48,459 bases of DNA from Oscillospiraceae bacterium (lineage in GTDB: Bacteria > Bacillota > Clostridia > Oscillospirales > Oscillospiraceae), in assembly GCA_015068425.1 (NCBI GenBank), contig SVKK01000015.1, positions 1 to 48,459 of the forward strand, read 5' to 3'. Numbering within the stretch: position 1 is the first letter of the stretch; each line of letters starts with the position of its first letter. A program made the translations under genes and the position numbers. Under the pieces are notes generated by a model, which was given only the letters and a program-made list of their open reading frames with translations, did no database searches and was not told the DNA's origin. Below are positions 7,249 to 14,395 of the stretch, piece by piece.

Positions 7249-7515
7249 TCACTCGGCCATGTCGTTGAGCTTCAGGGTCATCTGGCTCTTCTTATGAGCG
7301 GCCTTGTTCTTGTGGATCAGGTTCTTGCCTGCTGCCTTGTCAACAGCTTTGACAGCCACTTTATAGGTGCTGACGGCTGCTTCCTTGTTGCCCTCGGCAA
7401 CGGCTGCATCGAATTTCTTGACTGCGGTTCTGAGAGCGCTGCGCTCAGCCTTGTTCTTGGCATAACGAGCCTTAGCAAGCTGGTCTCTCTTCGCGGAAGA
7501 CTTAATGTTGGCCAT
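7249..7515 (-). CDS. rpsT: 30S ribosomal protein S20
   Basis: 88 aa, highly basic, starting MANIKSSAKRDQLAKARYAK, the typical S20 N-terminus; it binds 16S rRNA in the small subunit. Length matches the family. A strong SD (GGAGGAGG) precedes the ATG and there is a good promoter upstream. It is monocistronic with its own terminator, adjacent to gpr on the opposite strand, an arrangement common in Bacillota (rpsT beside gpr). Confidence 0.97.
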   Translation of the reverse strand: MANIKSSAKRDQLAKARYAKNKAERSALRTAVKKFDAAVAEGNKEAAVSTYKVAVKAVDKAAGKNLIHKNKAAHKKSQMTLKLNDMAE

Positions 7516-7597
7516 GTTTCAATCGCCACCTCCTCCTATAAGTATAAGCGGTCAAATGCACTGTATACGGCACGGCGCATATGGACACACGAATGGT

Positions 7598-7626
7598 ATT
7601 GTAACAGCAAGCGCTTGAAAAATCAA
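7598..7626 (-). promoter_or_regulatory. Promoter of rpsT
   Basis: Minus-strand TTGATT (7621-7626), 17-bp spacer, TACAAT (7598-7603). The leader to the start codon is roughly 75-80 nt, long enough for translational control by S20, but no binding structure was identified. Confidence 0.65.
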
Positions 7627-7719
7627 GGGTTTTTTTAACTTTTTTTGAAAAAATACATATATTTTTTTGTGAAAGATATACTAATACAAAATCTTGATTT
7701 TTCAGAAAGGTCAGGCACA

Positions 7720-8622
7720 ATGAGTAGTAGAATTCGCACCGACCTGGCAATAGAGGCCGAGCCTCTTTTCCGCTCAAAGCCCTCCCATCCGGAGTCCCTT
7801 CCCGGTCTTCGCTGCAGGGAGGAAACGCGCCGGGGCTTCAGTGTATCCACCGTTGAAGTGCTGGACGAGCGGGGTGAGGCGGCTGTAGGTAAGCCAAAGG
7901 GGCGCTATATCACCCTTGAGCTTGGAGCCCTTCTCCGACGGGAGGAAAACTCCTTCGCCGAGGCCTGCGCCCTCCTTGCCGAGGAGCTGCGCTCTCTGCT
8001 GCATCTTCCAGATATTTCCAGTATTCTGGTGGCGGGGCTGGGTAATCGGGATATAACCCCCGATGCTGTTGGGCCTATTGCCGTGGATAATCTCATGGTC
8101 ACTAGGCATCTGCGCTCTGCGCTGCCGGAGTATTTCGGCTCTTTCAGAAGCGTCTGCGGTCTTTGCAGCGGGGTTTTGGGCACAACGGGCATAGAAAGCG
8201 GAGAGATCATCGCCGCCGTATGCAGGAAAGTAAAGCCGGCCGCGGTCATAGCCGTGGATGCTCTCGCCTCACGCTGCACGGAGCGCCTTTGCCGCACAGT
8301 GCAGCTTTCCGATACGGGCATAGTTCCCGGCTCCGGGGTTGGCAACGCAAGGCTTGCCCTTAACGAGGAGACTCTGGGTGTTCCCGTCATCGCCGTGGGT
8401 GTTCCCACAGTGGTGGATGCCGCCACGCTGGCATATGATCTTATAAAAGACTCGGGACTTGAGATAGATGCTTCTCAGCTTGCTTCCGGTGCGGGGCTGA
8501 TAGTTACGCCAAGGGATATTGACAAAAATGTCCGGGATATATCCAAGCTTATCGGCTACGGCCTGAACATGGCTCTCCACGATGACCTCAGCATAGAGGA
8601 TATAGATATGTTTCTATCTTAA
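7720..8622 (+). CDS. gpr: Germination protease GPR (SASP endopeptidase)
   Basis: 300 aa from ATG 7720, which follows AGAAAGG at 7704-7710; an upstream in-frame ATG at 7645 lacks an SD. The N-terminus MSSRIRTDLAIEAE contains the conserved (R)TDLA.E segment that forms the autocleaved propeptide, and GLGNRDITPDAVGP is the conserved GPR core with its acidic residues (peptidase family A25). It degrades the small acid-soluble proteins that coat spore DNA during germination. Together with the ger operon at the right of the window this marks a spore-former. It should be expressed in the forespore (sigma G); no convincing sigma-G promoter was identified. Confidence 0.96.
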   Translation: MSSRIRTDLAIEAEPLFRSKPSHPESLPGLRCREETRRGFSVSTVEVLDERGEAAVGKPKGRYITLELGALLRREENSFAEACALLAEELRSLLHLPDISSILVAGLGNRDITPDAVGPIAVDNLMVTRHLRSALPEYFGSFRSVCGLCSGVLGTTGIESGEIIAAVCRKVKPAAVIAVDALASRCTERLCRTVQLSDTGIVPGSGVGNARLALNEETLGVPVIAVGVPTVVDAATLAYDLIKDSGLEIDASQLASGAGLIVTPRDIDKNVRDISKLIGYGLNMALHDDLSIEDIDMFLS

Positions 8623-8701
8623 GAGGGGCATTGATGGCGCGCCGGGCGGCCATAGGCTTGCGCCCCACGGGGGCGCGATATAACATCACGAGGTGCAATC
8701 C

Positions 8702-8763
8702 CGCACCTATAAGCCTTCCCCCTGTGGAAGGTGGCTGACCGAAGGGCAGACGGATGAGGTGTT
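8702..8763. repeat. Two-hairpin intergenic repeat unit
   Basis: CCTTCCCCctgtGGAAGG, then TGGCtgaccgaagggcaGACGGATGAGGTG. It has the same architecture as 1996-2052 but with a different second stem. It immediately abuts composite repeat copy b. The 8623-8701 stretch contains a degenerate GC-rich palindrome (gggcgg...cgcccc) and no gene. Confidence 0.6.
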
Positions 8764-8993
8764 TTGTCTCCGACGGCCATATTCTTTTTGTGCCAGCAAA
8801 AAGAATATGGAAAGAAAAACAGGCCAAAGAGGGGAGTTGAAACCCCTCTTTGGAAACTCCCCGAGTGCAGATGCGAGAAATATATTGTGCCACAAAATTA
8901 AAACCTAAACCTTAGAGTGCATACCTCGTATGCCGCTCAGGACGCTGCTGCACAGAGCTGCCTGTTCGGCAGCACGGGGATCGCATCTCGTAA
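8764..8993 (-). repeat. Composite structured repeat, copy b
   Basis: About 230 bp, element sense on the minus strand. Hairpin 1 is GCTGCC-gaaca-GGCAGC, hairpin 2 is CCAAAGAGGGG...CCCCTCTTTGG, and hairpin 3 is CCATATTCTTTTTG / CAAAAAGAATATGG (8777-8810). The end motif GTCGGAGACAAA is read on the minus strand from 8775 to 8764. It lies between convergent gpr and prmA. Its hairpin 2 arms differ from copies a and e by paired changes. Confidence 0.87.
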
Positions 8994-9005
8994 TGTTCCT
9001 CCCGC

Positions 9006-9092
9006 AAAGCCTCCCTTGTGTAAAGGGAGGTGCCCCGAAGGGGCGGAGGGATTGCAAAAAAAGGGCTTCCCTCTGTCGGGGAAGCCTTTTTC
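9006..9092. repeat. Two-hairpin unit and terminator-like palindrome before prmA
   Basis: GCCTCCCttgtgtaaaGGGAGG, then TGCCCcgaagGGGCGGAGGGATTG, a half unit (about 9006-9052). It is followed by AAAAAGGGCTTCC...GGAAGCCTTTTT (about 9058-9091). The last hairpin has T/A runs on both sides and could terminate transcription from either direction, including prmA from the right. Confidence 0.6.
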
Positions 9093-9094
9093 AA

Positions 9095-9110
9095 TGTTTC
9101 ACGTGAAACA
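9095..9110. other. parS: parS site 1
   Basis: TGTTTCACGTGAAACA, a perfect match to the 16-bp parS consensus bound by ParB/Spo0J in Bacillota. It lies just beyond the prmA stop codon, about 1 kb from the two sites at parA. Confidence 0.93.
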
Positions 9111-9122
9111 ATTACCCTTTAT

Positions 9123-10043
9123 TTATCTGCATACATAGCAGTTCCACTCTTCCTCGTGGCAATGCTCCAGGATTTCAAAGCCGTTTGCCTCCAGAACGGA
9201 GCGCAGCTCTTTCTCTCTGCCGTCAATAATTCCCGAGCAGATAAAAACGGCATCCTCTGCCATAAAGCGGCGGACAAAGGCTGAAAGAGGAATGATAACA
9301 TCGCTTACTATGTTGGCAAGGACTATATCATAGCCGCTTCCAAGGAACTTTCGCATACCCTCATCGGAGAGAATATCTCCCGCATATACCTTGAAGCGCT
9401 CTCCGCCGATGCCGTTGAGCGCAGCATTATCCGCGGCAACATCCGGTGCTTTGGGGTCTATATCGCAGCCAACTACCTTCTCGCAGCCCAAAACCGCCGC
9501 ACCTATGCCCAAAATTCCGCTTCCGCAGCCCAGATCAAGAACCTTTTTACCGGGGCAGGCGAATTTCTCAAGGCGGTGGAGGCACATTCTTGTGGTGGCG
9601 TGGCTTCCGGTTCCGAAGATGAGACCCGGGTCAAGGCGCAGGGCAACCCGCCCTTCAAGCTCGGGATTTTCCCATTCGGGAACAACAAGGAACTTCTCGC
9701 CTATTTTCAGAGGCTTATAGAATTCCCGCCAGTTATTTTCCCAGTCGCTGTCATCCACAGTGGCGCAGTCTATCTCCAGACCAAGTTCGCTGCGTATCTT
9801 CGCCAGCATCGCCTTGCCATCTTCATCGTCGGAAAGATAAAACTTAACGCGGCTGAGTCCCTTGAAGCGATTATTCAGCTCGTCATCCACATAATCCCAG
9901 TACTGATGGTTGTTTTCGAGGAAGTTCTTGAAATCCTCCTCATCCTCTATGCACATACCTTCAACGCCCAAATCTCCAAGGCGCAGGCAGAGAAGGTCAA
10001 TTTCCTCGCTTGTTGTTGCAATAGCAGCTTCAATCCAACGCAT
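9123..10043 (-). CDS. prmA: Ribosomal protein L11 methyltransferase
   Basis: 306 aa, family-typical. The C-terminal Rossmann-fold SAM-binding motif VLDLGCGSGILGIGA with the acidic CDIDP strand end is clear, and FGTGSHATT is the conserved PrmA motif preceding it. It trimethylates lysines and the N-terminus of ribosomal protein L11. The gene is flanked by parS sites on both sides and read away from parAB. Confidence 0.95.
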   Translation of the reverse strand: MRWIEAAIATTSEEIDLLCLRLGDLGVEGMCIEDEEDFKNFLENNHQYWDYVDDELNNRFKGLSRVKFYLSDDEDGKAMLAKIRSELGLEIDCATVDDSDWENNWREFYKPLKIGEKFLVVPEWENPELEGRVALRLDPGLIFGTGSHATTRMCLHRLEKFACPGKKVLDLGCGSGILGIGAAVLGCEKVVGCDIDPKAPDVAADNAALNGIGGERFKVYAGDILSDEGMRKFLGSGYDIVLANIVSDVIIPLSAFVRRFMAEDAVFICSGIIDGREKELRSVLEANGFEILEHCHEEEWNCYVCR

Positions 10044-10117
10044 ATTTCAGCATCTCCTTAAATATTTGCTGATTTAATTCTATTAGCTTTGAGATTTCAT
10101 GTCAAGTATCGGCTTTT

Positions 10118-10133
10118 TGTTTCACGTGAAACA
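10118..10133. other. parS: parS site 2
   Basis: TGTTTCACGTGAAACA, perfect consensus, in the 186-bp gap between divergent prmA and parA. It lies about 100 bp upstream of parA, so ParB binding here could also influence parAB transcription (inferred). Confidence 0.94.
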
Positions 10134-10146
10134 AAATTCGCAAAAA

Positions 10147-10162
10147 AGTTTCACGTGAAACA
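10147..10162. other. parS: parS site 3
   Basis: AGTTTCACGTGAAACA, one mismatch at the first base against the parS consensus; the central GTTTCACGTGAAAC is intact. It is 29 bp from site 2 (centre to centre) and 9 bp upstream of the parA -35 box. Confidence 0.9.
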
Positions 10163-10171
10163 TATGAAATG

Positions 10172-10199
10172 TTGAAAAATCCGTAAATAGTGTTATAAT
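10172..10199 (+). promoter_or_regulatory. Promoter of parAB
   Basis: TTGAAA (10172-10177), 16-bp spacer, TATAAT (10194-10199), then an SD AAGGAG ahead of the parA ATG at 10230. It lies immediately downstream of two parS sites. Confidence 0.7.
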
Positions 10200-10229
10200 G
10201 TGTAGTCAGAAACTATAAAGGAGAAAGAT

Positions 10230-10982
10230 ATGGGCAAAATCATCGCAATTGCCAATCAGAAGGGCGGAGTTGGCAAAACAACCACCGCAATAAACTTTTG
10301 CGCCTCACTGGCTCACAGAGGCAAAAAAGTCCTCCTTTGCGACTGCGACCCTCAGGGCAACGCAACAACCGGCATGGGAGTCGACAAAAACAAGGTTAAA
10401 AGTGTATACGATGTGATGCTCCGTGATTTCCCTGCAGAAAAGGCTGTCATCTCCACCAAATACGGCGATGTGCTCCCCTCAAACAGAGAGCTGGTTGCCG
10501 CCAACGTGGAGCTTGTTGACGCAGAGGACAGAGAGTATATCCTCCGCAAGGCGCTGCTGCCACTGAAAGGGGAGTATGATTTCATAATCATAGACTGCCC
10601 GCCCTCCCTCGAGCTGCTCACTCTGAACGCTTTCACCGCCGCAGACACGGTGCTTGTTCCCGTTCAGTGCGAATTTTACGCCCTTGAGGGTCTCAGCGAC
10701 CTCGTAAACACCGTAAAGCTGATAAACGGCAGACTTAACCCAACTTTGACCATAGAGGGTCTTGTGCTCACCATGTATGACGGACGCACCCGCCTCAGCG
10801 AAGAAGTTGCGGACGCGCTCCGCGCCCACTTCGGAGACAAGGTTTATGAGAACTCCATCCCCCGTAACGTTCGCTTAAGCGAAGCACCCAGCCACGGTAA
10901 GCCTTGCATAGCCTACGATAAGTTCAGCAAGGGCACGAGAGCCTACCTCCATATGACAAACGAGTTTTTGAAACGCCAGTAA
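10230..10982 (+). CDS. parA: Chromosome partitioning ATPase ParA/Soj
   Basis: 250 aa. The deviant Walker A motif KGGVGKTT lies at residues 11-18 and DCDPQGNAT follows (switch region). There is no N-terminal DNA-binding extension, so this is the short chromosomal Soj type. It binds DNA non-specifically as an ATP dimer and works with ParB-parS in origin segregation; Soj proteins also regulate DnaA. It is 12 bp upstream of parB and forms an operon with it. Confidence 0.96.
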   Translation: MGKIIAIANQKGGVGKTTTAINFCASLAHRGKKVLLCDCDPQGNATTGMGVDKNKVKSVYDVMLRDFPAEKAVISTKYGDVLPSNRELVAANVELVDAEDREYILRKALLPLKGEYDFIIIDCPPSLELLTLNAFTAADTVLVPVQCEFYALEGLSDLVNTVKLINGRLNPTLTIEGLVLTMYDGRTRLSEEVADALRAHFGDKVYENSIPRNVRLSEAPSHGKPCIAYDKFSKGTRAYLHMTNEFLKRQ

Positions 10983-10994
10983 GGAAGTGAAATA

Positions 10995-11876
10995 ATGGCA
11001 GAAAAACCCAAAAGAGGACTTGGCAGCGGTCTTGGCGCCCTTTTCGGAGAGGATGTGCTCAGCGAAAAGAGTGAGAAGGAGCTGACCCTCCCCATCTCAA
11101 AGGTTGAACCCCGGGCTGACCAGCCACGATACAGCTTTGACGAGGAGGCTTTGGAAACTCTTTCCGAATCAATCCGCCAGTACGGTCTTATTCAGCCCAT
11201 CACCGTCAGAAAGCTGGACGGTGGCTTTTATCAGATAATTGCCGGAGAGCGCCGCTGGCGCGCCGCAAGAATGGCAGGGCTTGCCGAAGTTCCCGTAAGA
11301 ATAATCGAAGCCGACGACAAAAGGGCAATGGAGCTGGCCTTGGTGGAAAACCTCCAGCGCGAGGATCTCAACCCCATCGAGGAAGCCAGAGGCTACCGCA
11401 CTTTGATGGAGGAATACGGCATGACTCAGGAGCAGGCCTCCGCCTCCGTGGGAAAATCCCGCAGCGCGGTTGCCAACTCCCTGCGCCTTCTCTCCCTCGG
11501 CGAAACCCTCAGCGCAATGGTGGAAAACGGCAGTCTTTCCGCAGGCCACGCCCGCTCTCTGCTGCCCCTCAAGGACGAAAAGCAGCAGCTTGAAGTTGCG
11601 GAAGCCGTCATTTCAAGGGGGCTCTCCGTCCGCCAGACAGAGACACTTGTGAAGAAGCTTTGCGCCCCTTCCACCCAGAAGAAGGAGTCGGAAAGCGGCG
11701 ACATTGTCGTGGACTACGTGAAGGAAGTTGAGCGAAGCTTGGAAAACGCTCTCGGTCGCAAGATAAAGCTTGTGGACTCTCCCAAGAGGGGGCGCATAGA
11801 GCTTGAGTTCTATGGCGCCGACGACAGGGAAGAGCTTATAAGCAAGCTGATGCTTATTGGAAAGCTGAAAAAATAA
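10995..11876 (+). CDS. parB: Chromosome partitioning protein ParB/Spo0J
   Basis: 293 aa. The N-terminal conserved segment has QPRYSFDEE and the CTPase motif GERRWRAA around residues 80-87, then the helix-turn-helix ([19 protein letters not shown], about 140-158) and a C-terminal dimerisation domain. The opening [17 protein letters not shown] is typical of ParB N-termini that contact ParA/Soj. It loads at the parS sites at 9.1 and 10.1 kb, spreads by CTP-dependent clamping and recruits SMC. Confidence 0.96.
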   Translation: MAEKPKRGLGSGLGALFGEDVLSEKSEKELTLPISKVEPRADQPRYSFDEEALETLSESIRQYGLIQPITVRKLDGGFYQIIAGERRWRAARMAGLAEVPVRIIEADDKRAMELALVENLQREDLNPIEEARGYRTLMEEYGMTQEQASASVGKSRSAVANSLRLLSLGETLSAMVENGSLSAGHARSLLPLKDEKQQLEVAEAVISRGLSVRQTETLVKKLCAPSTQKKESESGDIVVDYVKEVERSLENALGRKIKLVDSPKRGRIELEFYGADDREELISKLMLIGKLKK

Positions 11877-11945
11877 GACTTTTCCCCAAATGCCCATTTT
11901 TATTGAAAATATTAAGATTTTACAGAATAAAAGGAAGATAAGACT

Positions 11946-13265
11946 ATGCTTGATATTAAATTTGTTCGAGAAAACCCCGAAATAGTTAAGGAGAATATTC
12001 GCAAAAAGTTCCAGGACGCAAAGCTCCCTCTCGTTGACGAGGTCATCGAGCTGGACCGTCTCAACCGCGCTGCCATCAACGAGGCCAACGAGCTTCGTGC
12101 CAGCCGCAACGCCCTCAGCAAGGCAAACGGCCCTCTTTTCGGCAAGCTGAAGAAGGCCTCCGACGAGGAAAAAGCCGCCATTCAGGCTCAGATCGACGCC
12201 AATATGGCCGCCGTTAAGGCCAACGATCTCCGCCGCGAGGAGCTGGAAAAGCTGGAGGCAGAGTACGCCGAGCGCATACGCCGCATTATGCTGCTTATCC
12301 CCAACATCATCGATCCCTCCGTCCCCATCGGCGAGAGCGACGAGTTCAACGTTGAGGTGGAGCGCTTCGGTGAGCCTACTACTCCCGACTACGAGGTTCC
12401 CTATCATACCGCCATTATGGAACGCTTCAACGGCGTTGATATGGACGCCGCAGGCCGTGTCAGCGGCAACGGCTTCTACTATCTGATGGGTGACATTGCC
12501 CGCCTCCACTCCGCAGTTCTGGCCTATGCCCGTGACTTTATGATCGAGAAGGGCTTCATCTACTGCATCCCCCCCTTCATGATCCACGGCAACGTTGTCG
12601 AAGGCGTTATGAGCCAGAACGACATGGACGCTATGATGTATAAAATCGAGGGCGAAGACCTCTATCTCATCGGCACCAGCGAGCATTCCATGATAGGCAA
12701 GTTCATCGACCAGATAATCCCCGAGGCAAGCCTCCCCCAGACTCTCACCAGCTATAGCCCCTGCTTCCGCAAGGAGAAGGGCGCCCACGGCATTGAGGAG
12801 CGCGGCGTTTACCGCATCCACCAGTTCGAGAAGCAGGAGATGATTGTTGTCTGCCGCCCCGAGGACAGCATGGAGTGGTACGAGAAGATGTGGCGCTACA
12901 GCGTTGAGCTTTTCAAGAGCCTTGAAATTCCTGTCCGTCAGCTGGAATGCTGCTCCGGCGACCTTGCCGATCTGAAGGTCAAGAGCTGCGACATCGAAGC
13001 CTGGTCTCCCCGCCAGCAGAAGTATTTTGAGGTTTGCTCCTGCTCCAACCTTGGCGACGCTCAGGCTCGCCGCCTGCGTATGCGCGTAAAGGGCAGTGAC
13101 GGCAAGATGTATCTGCCCCACACCCTCAACAACACCGTTGTCGCTCCCCCCCGCATGCTCATCGCCTTCCTTGAAAACCACCTCCAGGCCGACGGCAGCG
13201 TCACCATTCCCGAGGCACTCAGAGGCTATATGGGCGGCAGGGAAGTTCTCATCCCCTCCAAGTAA
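11946..13265 (+). CDS. serS: Seryl-tRNA synthetase
   Basis: 439 aa, class II. The N-terminal long coiled coil (about residues 30-105, tRNA-binding arm) is followed by the class II core: motif 2 CFRKEKGAHGIEERGVYRIH and a motif 3 region near NNTVVAPPRMLIAFLENH. Ligates serine to tRNA-Ser. SD AAAGGAAG about 9 nt before ATG 11946. No T-box leader is visible in the 69 bp after parB, which are AT-rich. Close spacing suggests partial co-transcription with parAB. Confidence 0.97.
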   Translation: MLDIKFVRENPEIVKENIRKKFQDAKLPLVDEVIELDRLNRAAINEANELRASRNALSKANGPLFGKLKKASDEEKAAIQAQIDANMAAVKANDLRREELEKLEAEYAERIRRIMLLIPNIIDPSVPIGESDEFNVEVERFGEPTTPDYEVPYHTAIMERFNGVDMDAAGRVSGNGFYYLMGDIARLHSAVLAYARDFMIEKGFIYCIPPFMIHGNVVEGVMSQNDMDAMMYKIEGEDLYLIGTSEHSMIGKFIDQIIPEASLPQTLTSYSPCFRKEKGAHGIEERGVYRIHQFEKQEMIVVCRPEDSMEWYEKMWRYSVELFKSLEIPVRQLECCSGDLADLKVKSCDIEAWSPRQQKYFEVCSCSNLGDAQARRLRMRVKGSDGKMYLPHTLNNTVVAPPRMLIAFLENHLQADGSVTIPEALRGYMGGREVLIPSK

Positions 13266-13324
13266 TAGGGCTATAAAAAGTTCATAAATTAACCGGAAAT
13301 AAACTAAAAACGGAGGAAAAGCTA

Positions 13325-13792
13325 ATGAAAAAGTTCGCAGAAGAATTCAAGACCTTTATCATGCGCGGCAACGTGCTTGATATGGCCGTCGGCGTTGTTG
13401 TCGCTACCGCCTTCGGAAAAATCACCACCGCACTCATCAACAATATCATCATGCCCTTCATCGCATTTCTCTTCGGCTCCCGCGATATGACCGCGCTGAA
13501 CATCGTGGTGCGGGAAGCAGTTGTCAACGCAGAGGGCGTTGAAGAGGCCGCCGCCATCGTTATCGGCTTCGGCACCTTTGTAGCCGCAATCGTGGACTTC
13601 ATCCTCATAGCCTTTGTTGTCTTCCTTATCATCAAGGTTGCAAACAAAGCAGGCGAAAAGAAGCGCCTCGAGGCCGAAGCCAAGGCCGCCGCTGAGGCTG
13701 AAGCCGCCGCAGCAGCCGCTGCCGCAGAGCCCAAGGCACCCACCACCGAAGAGCTTCTCGCTCAGATTCTCGAAGAGCTGAAAAGCAAATAA
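13325..13792 (+). CDS. mscL: Large-conductance mechanosensitive channel MscL
   Basis: 155 aa. The N-terminal amphipathic helix and TM1 (FKTFIMRGNVLDMAVGVVVA) are typical MscL; a second TM lies at about residues 85-107. The cytoplasmic tail is extended by an Ala/Glu-rich stretch (about 115-138) before the conserved C-terminal helix (EELLAQILEELK). The homopentameric channel opens under membrane tension to release solutes during hypo-osmotic shock. SD GGAGG precedes the ATG. Followed by a strong terminator. Confidence 0.96.
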   Translation: MKKFAEEFKTFIMRGNVLDMAVGVVVATAFGKITTALINNIIMPFIAFLFGSRDMTALNIVVREAVVNAEGVEEAAAIVIGFGTFVAAIVDFILIAFVVFLIIKVANKAGEKKRLEAEAKAAAEAEAAAAAAAAEPKAPTTEELLAQILEELKSK

Positions 13793-13811
13793 GCTTCAGC
13801 GTTTATGCTGC

Positions 13812-13846
13812 AAAAAAGACCGTGCCCATCGGCACGGTCTTTTTTG
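13812..13846 (+). terminator. Terminator of mscL
   Basis: AAAAAAGACCGTGCC-catc-GGCACGGTCTTTTTT, a near-perfect 15-bp stem ending in T residues. Confidence 0.93.
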
Positions 13847-13864
13847 TTTTTGGGGGGAGGCTTT

Positions 13865-13922
13865 GACCTCTCATCCGTCACGGCTACGCCGTGCCACCTT
13901 CCCCCAGGGGAAGGCTTTAAAG
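13865..13922. repeat. Two-hairpin repeat unit (reversed)
   Basis: CTCATCCGTCacGGCtacGCCgtGCCACCTTCCCCcagGGGGAAGGCTTTAA pattern: end motif, second stem (cacggctacgccgtg) and first stem in reverse order to 1996-2052. It abuts composite copy c. Confidence 0.6.
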
Positions 13923-13924
13923 AT

Positions 13925-14153
13925 ACGAGGTACAGCCTCGGTGCTGCCGAACAGGCAGCTAGGGGCAGCAGCGTCCTGAGCGGAAATCGAGGGAAGTACT
14001 CTAAGGTTTAGACTCTGATTATGTGGCACAATGTATTTCCTGCCTCCGCACTTGGGGAGTTTCCAAAGAGGGGTTTTGCATCCCCTCTTTGGCCTGTTTT
14101 TCTTTCCATATTCTTTTTGCTGGCACAAAAAGAATATGGCCGTCGGAGACAAC
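13925..14153 (+). repeat. Composite structured repeat, copy c
   Basis: A full-length copy on the plus strand, a good reference for the family. It starts ACGAGGTACAGCC; hairpin 1 is GCTGCC-gaaca-GGCAGC, then CAGCAGCGTCC, GATTATGTGGCACA, hairpin 2 CCAAAGAGGGG...CCCCTCTTTGG, CCTGTTTTTCTTT, hairpin 3 CCATATTCTTTTTG-ctggca-CAAAAAGAATATGG, and the end CCGTCGGAGACAAC. It lies between mscL and recJ. Confidence 0.88.
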
Positions 14154-14275
14154 AATCCCTCCGCCTCACATTCGTTCGGCACCTCCCTTTACACAAGGGA
14201 GGCTTTTGGCGGCGCGCCGGGCGGCCATGGGCTCGCGCCCTACGGAAAGTGCATTCGTAGGGGACGGCTTTTTGC
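14154..14275. repeat. Repeat remnants upstream of recJ
   Basis: A reversed two-hairpin unit (AATCCCTCCGCCTC..., CCTCCCTTTACACAAGGGAGGCTTT to about 14209), then a GC-rich palindrome region (gcgcgccgggcggccatgggctcgcgccc). Nothing coding is supported. Confidence 0.5.
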
Positions 14276-14336
14276 GGTGGGACGGCGGAATTTGGCGGAA
14301 AAATTGCAAAAATCATAACAAGCCGGACTTTACTTG

Positions 14337-14365
14337 TTGATATAAATATAAAATAATGTTATACT
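14337..14365 (+). promoter_or_regulatory. Promoter of recJ
   Basis: TTGATA (14337-14342), 17-bp AT-rich spacer, TATACT (14360-14365), 30 bp before the recJ start. Confidence 0.65.
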
Positions 14366-14395
14366 GTTTTGATAATAAACAAAGGAAGCCAATGT

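Noticed and set aside
7645-7719. Longer gpr protein starting at an upstream ATG at 7645
   Set aside because: No SD there, AT-rich non-coding composition, and the known GPR N-terminus begins at the 7720 start.
11877-11945. T-box riboswitch before serS, and likewise before asnS (37858-37919)
   Set aside because: Both leaders are too short, and no specifier loop, T-box sequence or antiterminator is visible.
14023-14340. Recurring short frames with strings such as FFLLAQKEYG and PKRG at 2077, 8707, 13871 and 14008
   Set aside because: All come from the composite repeat read in various frames; similarity among them reflects the DNA repeat (hairpin 3), not a protein family.
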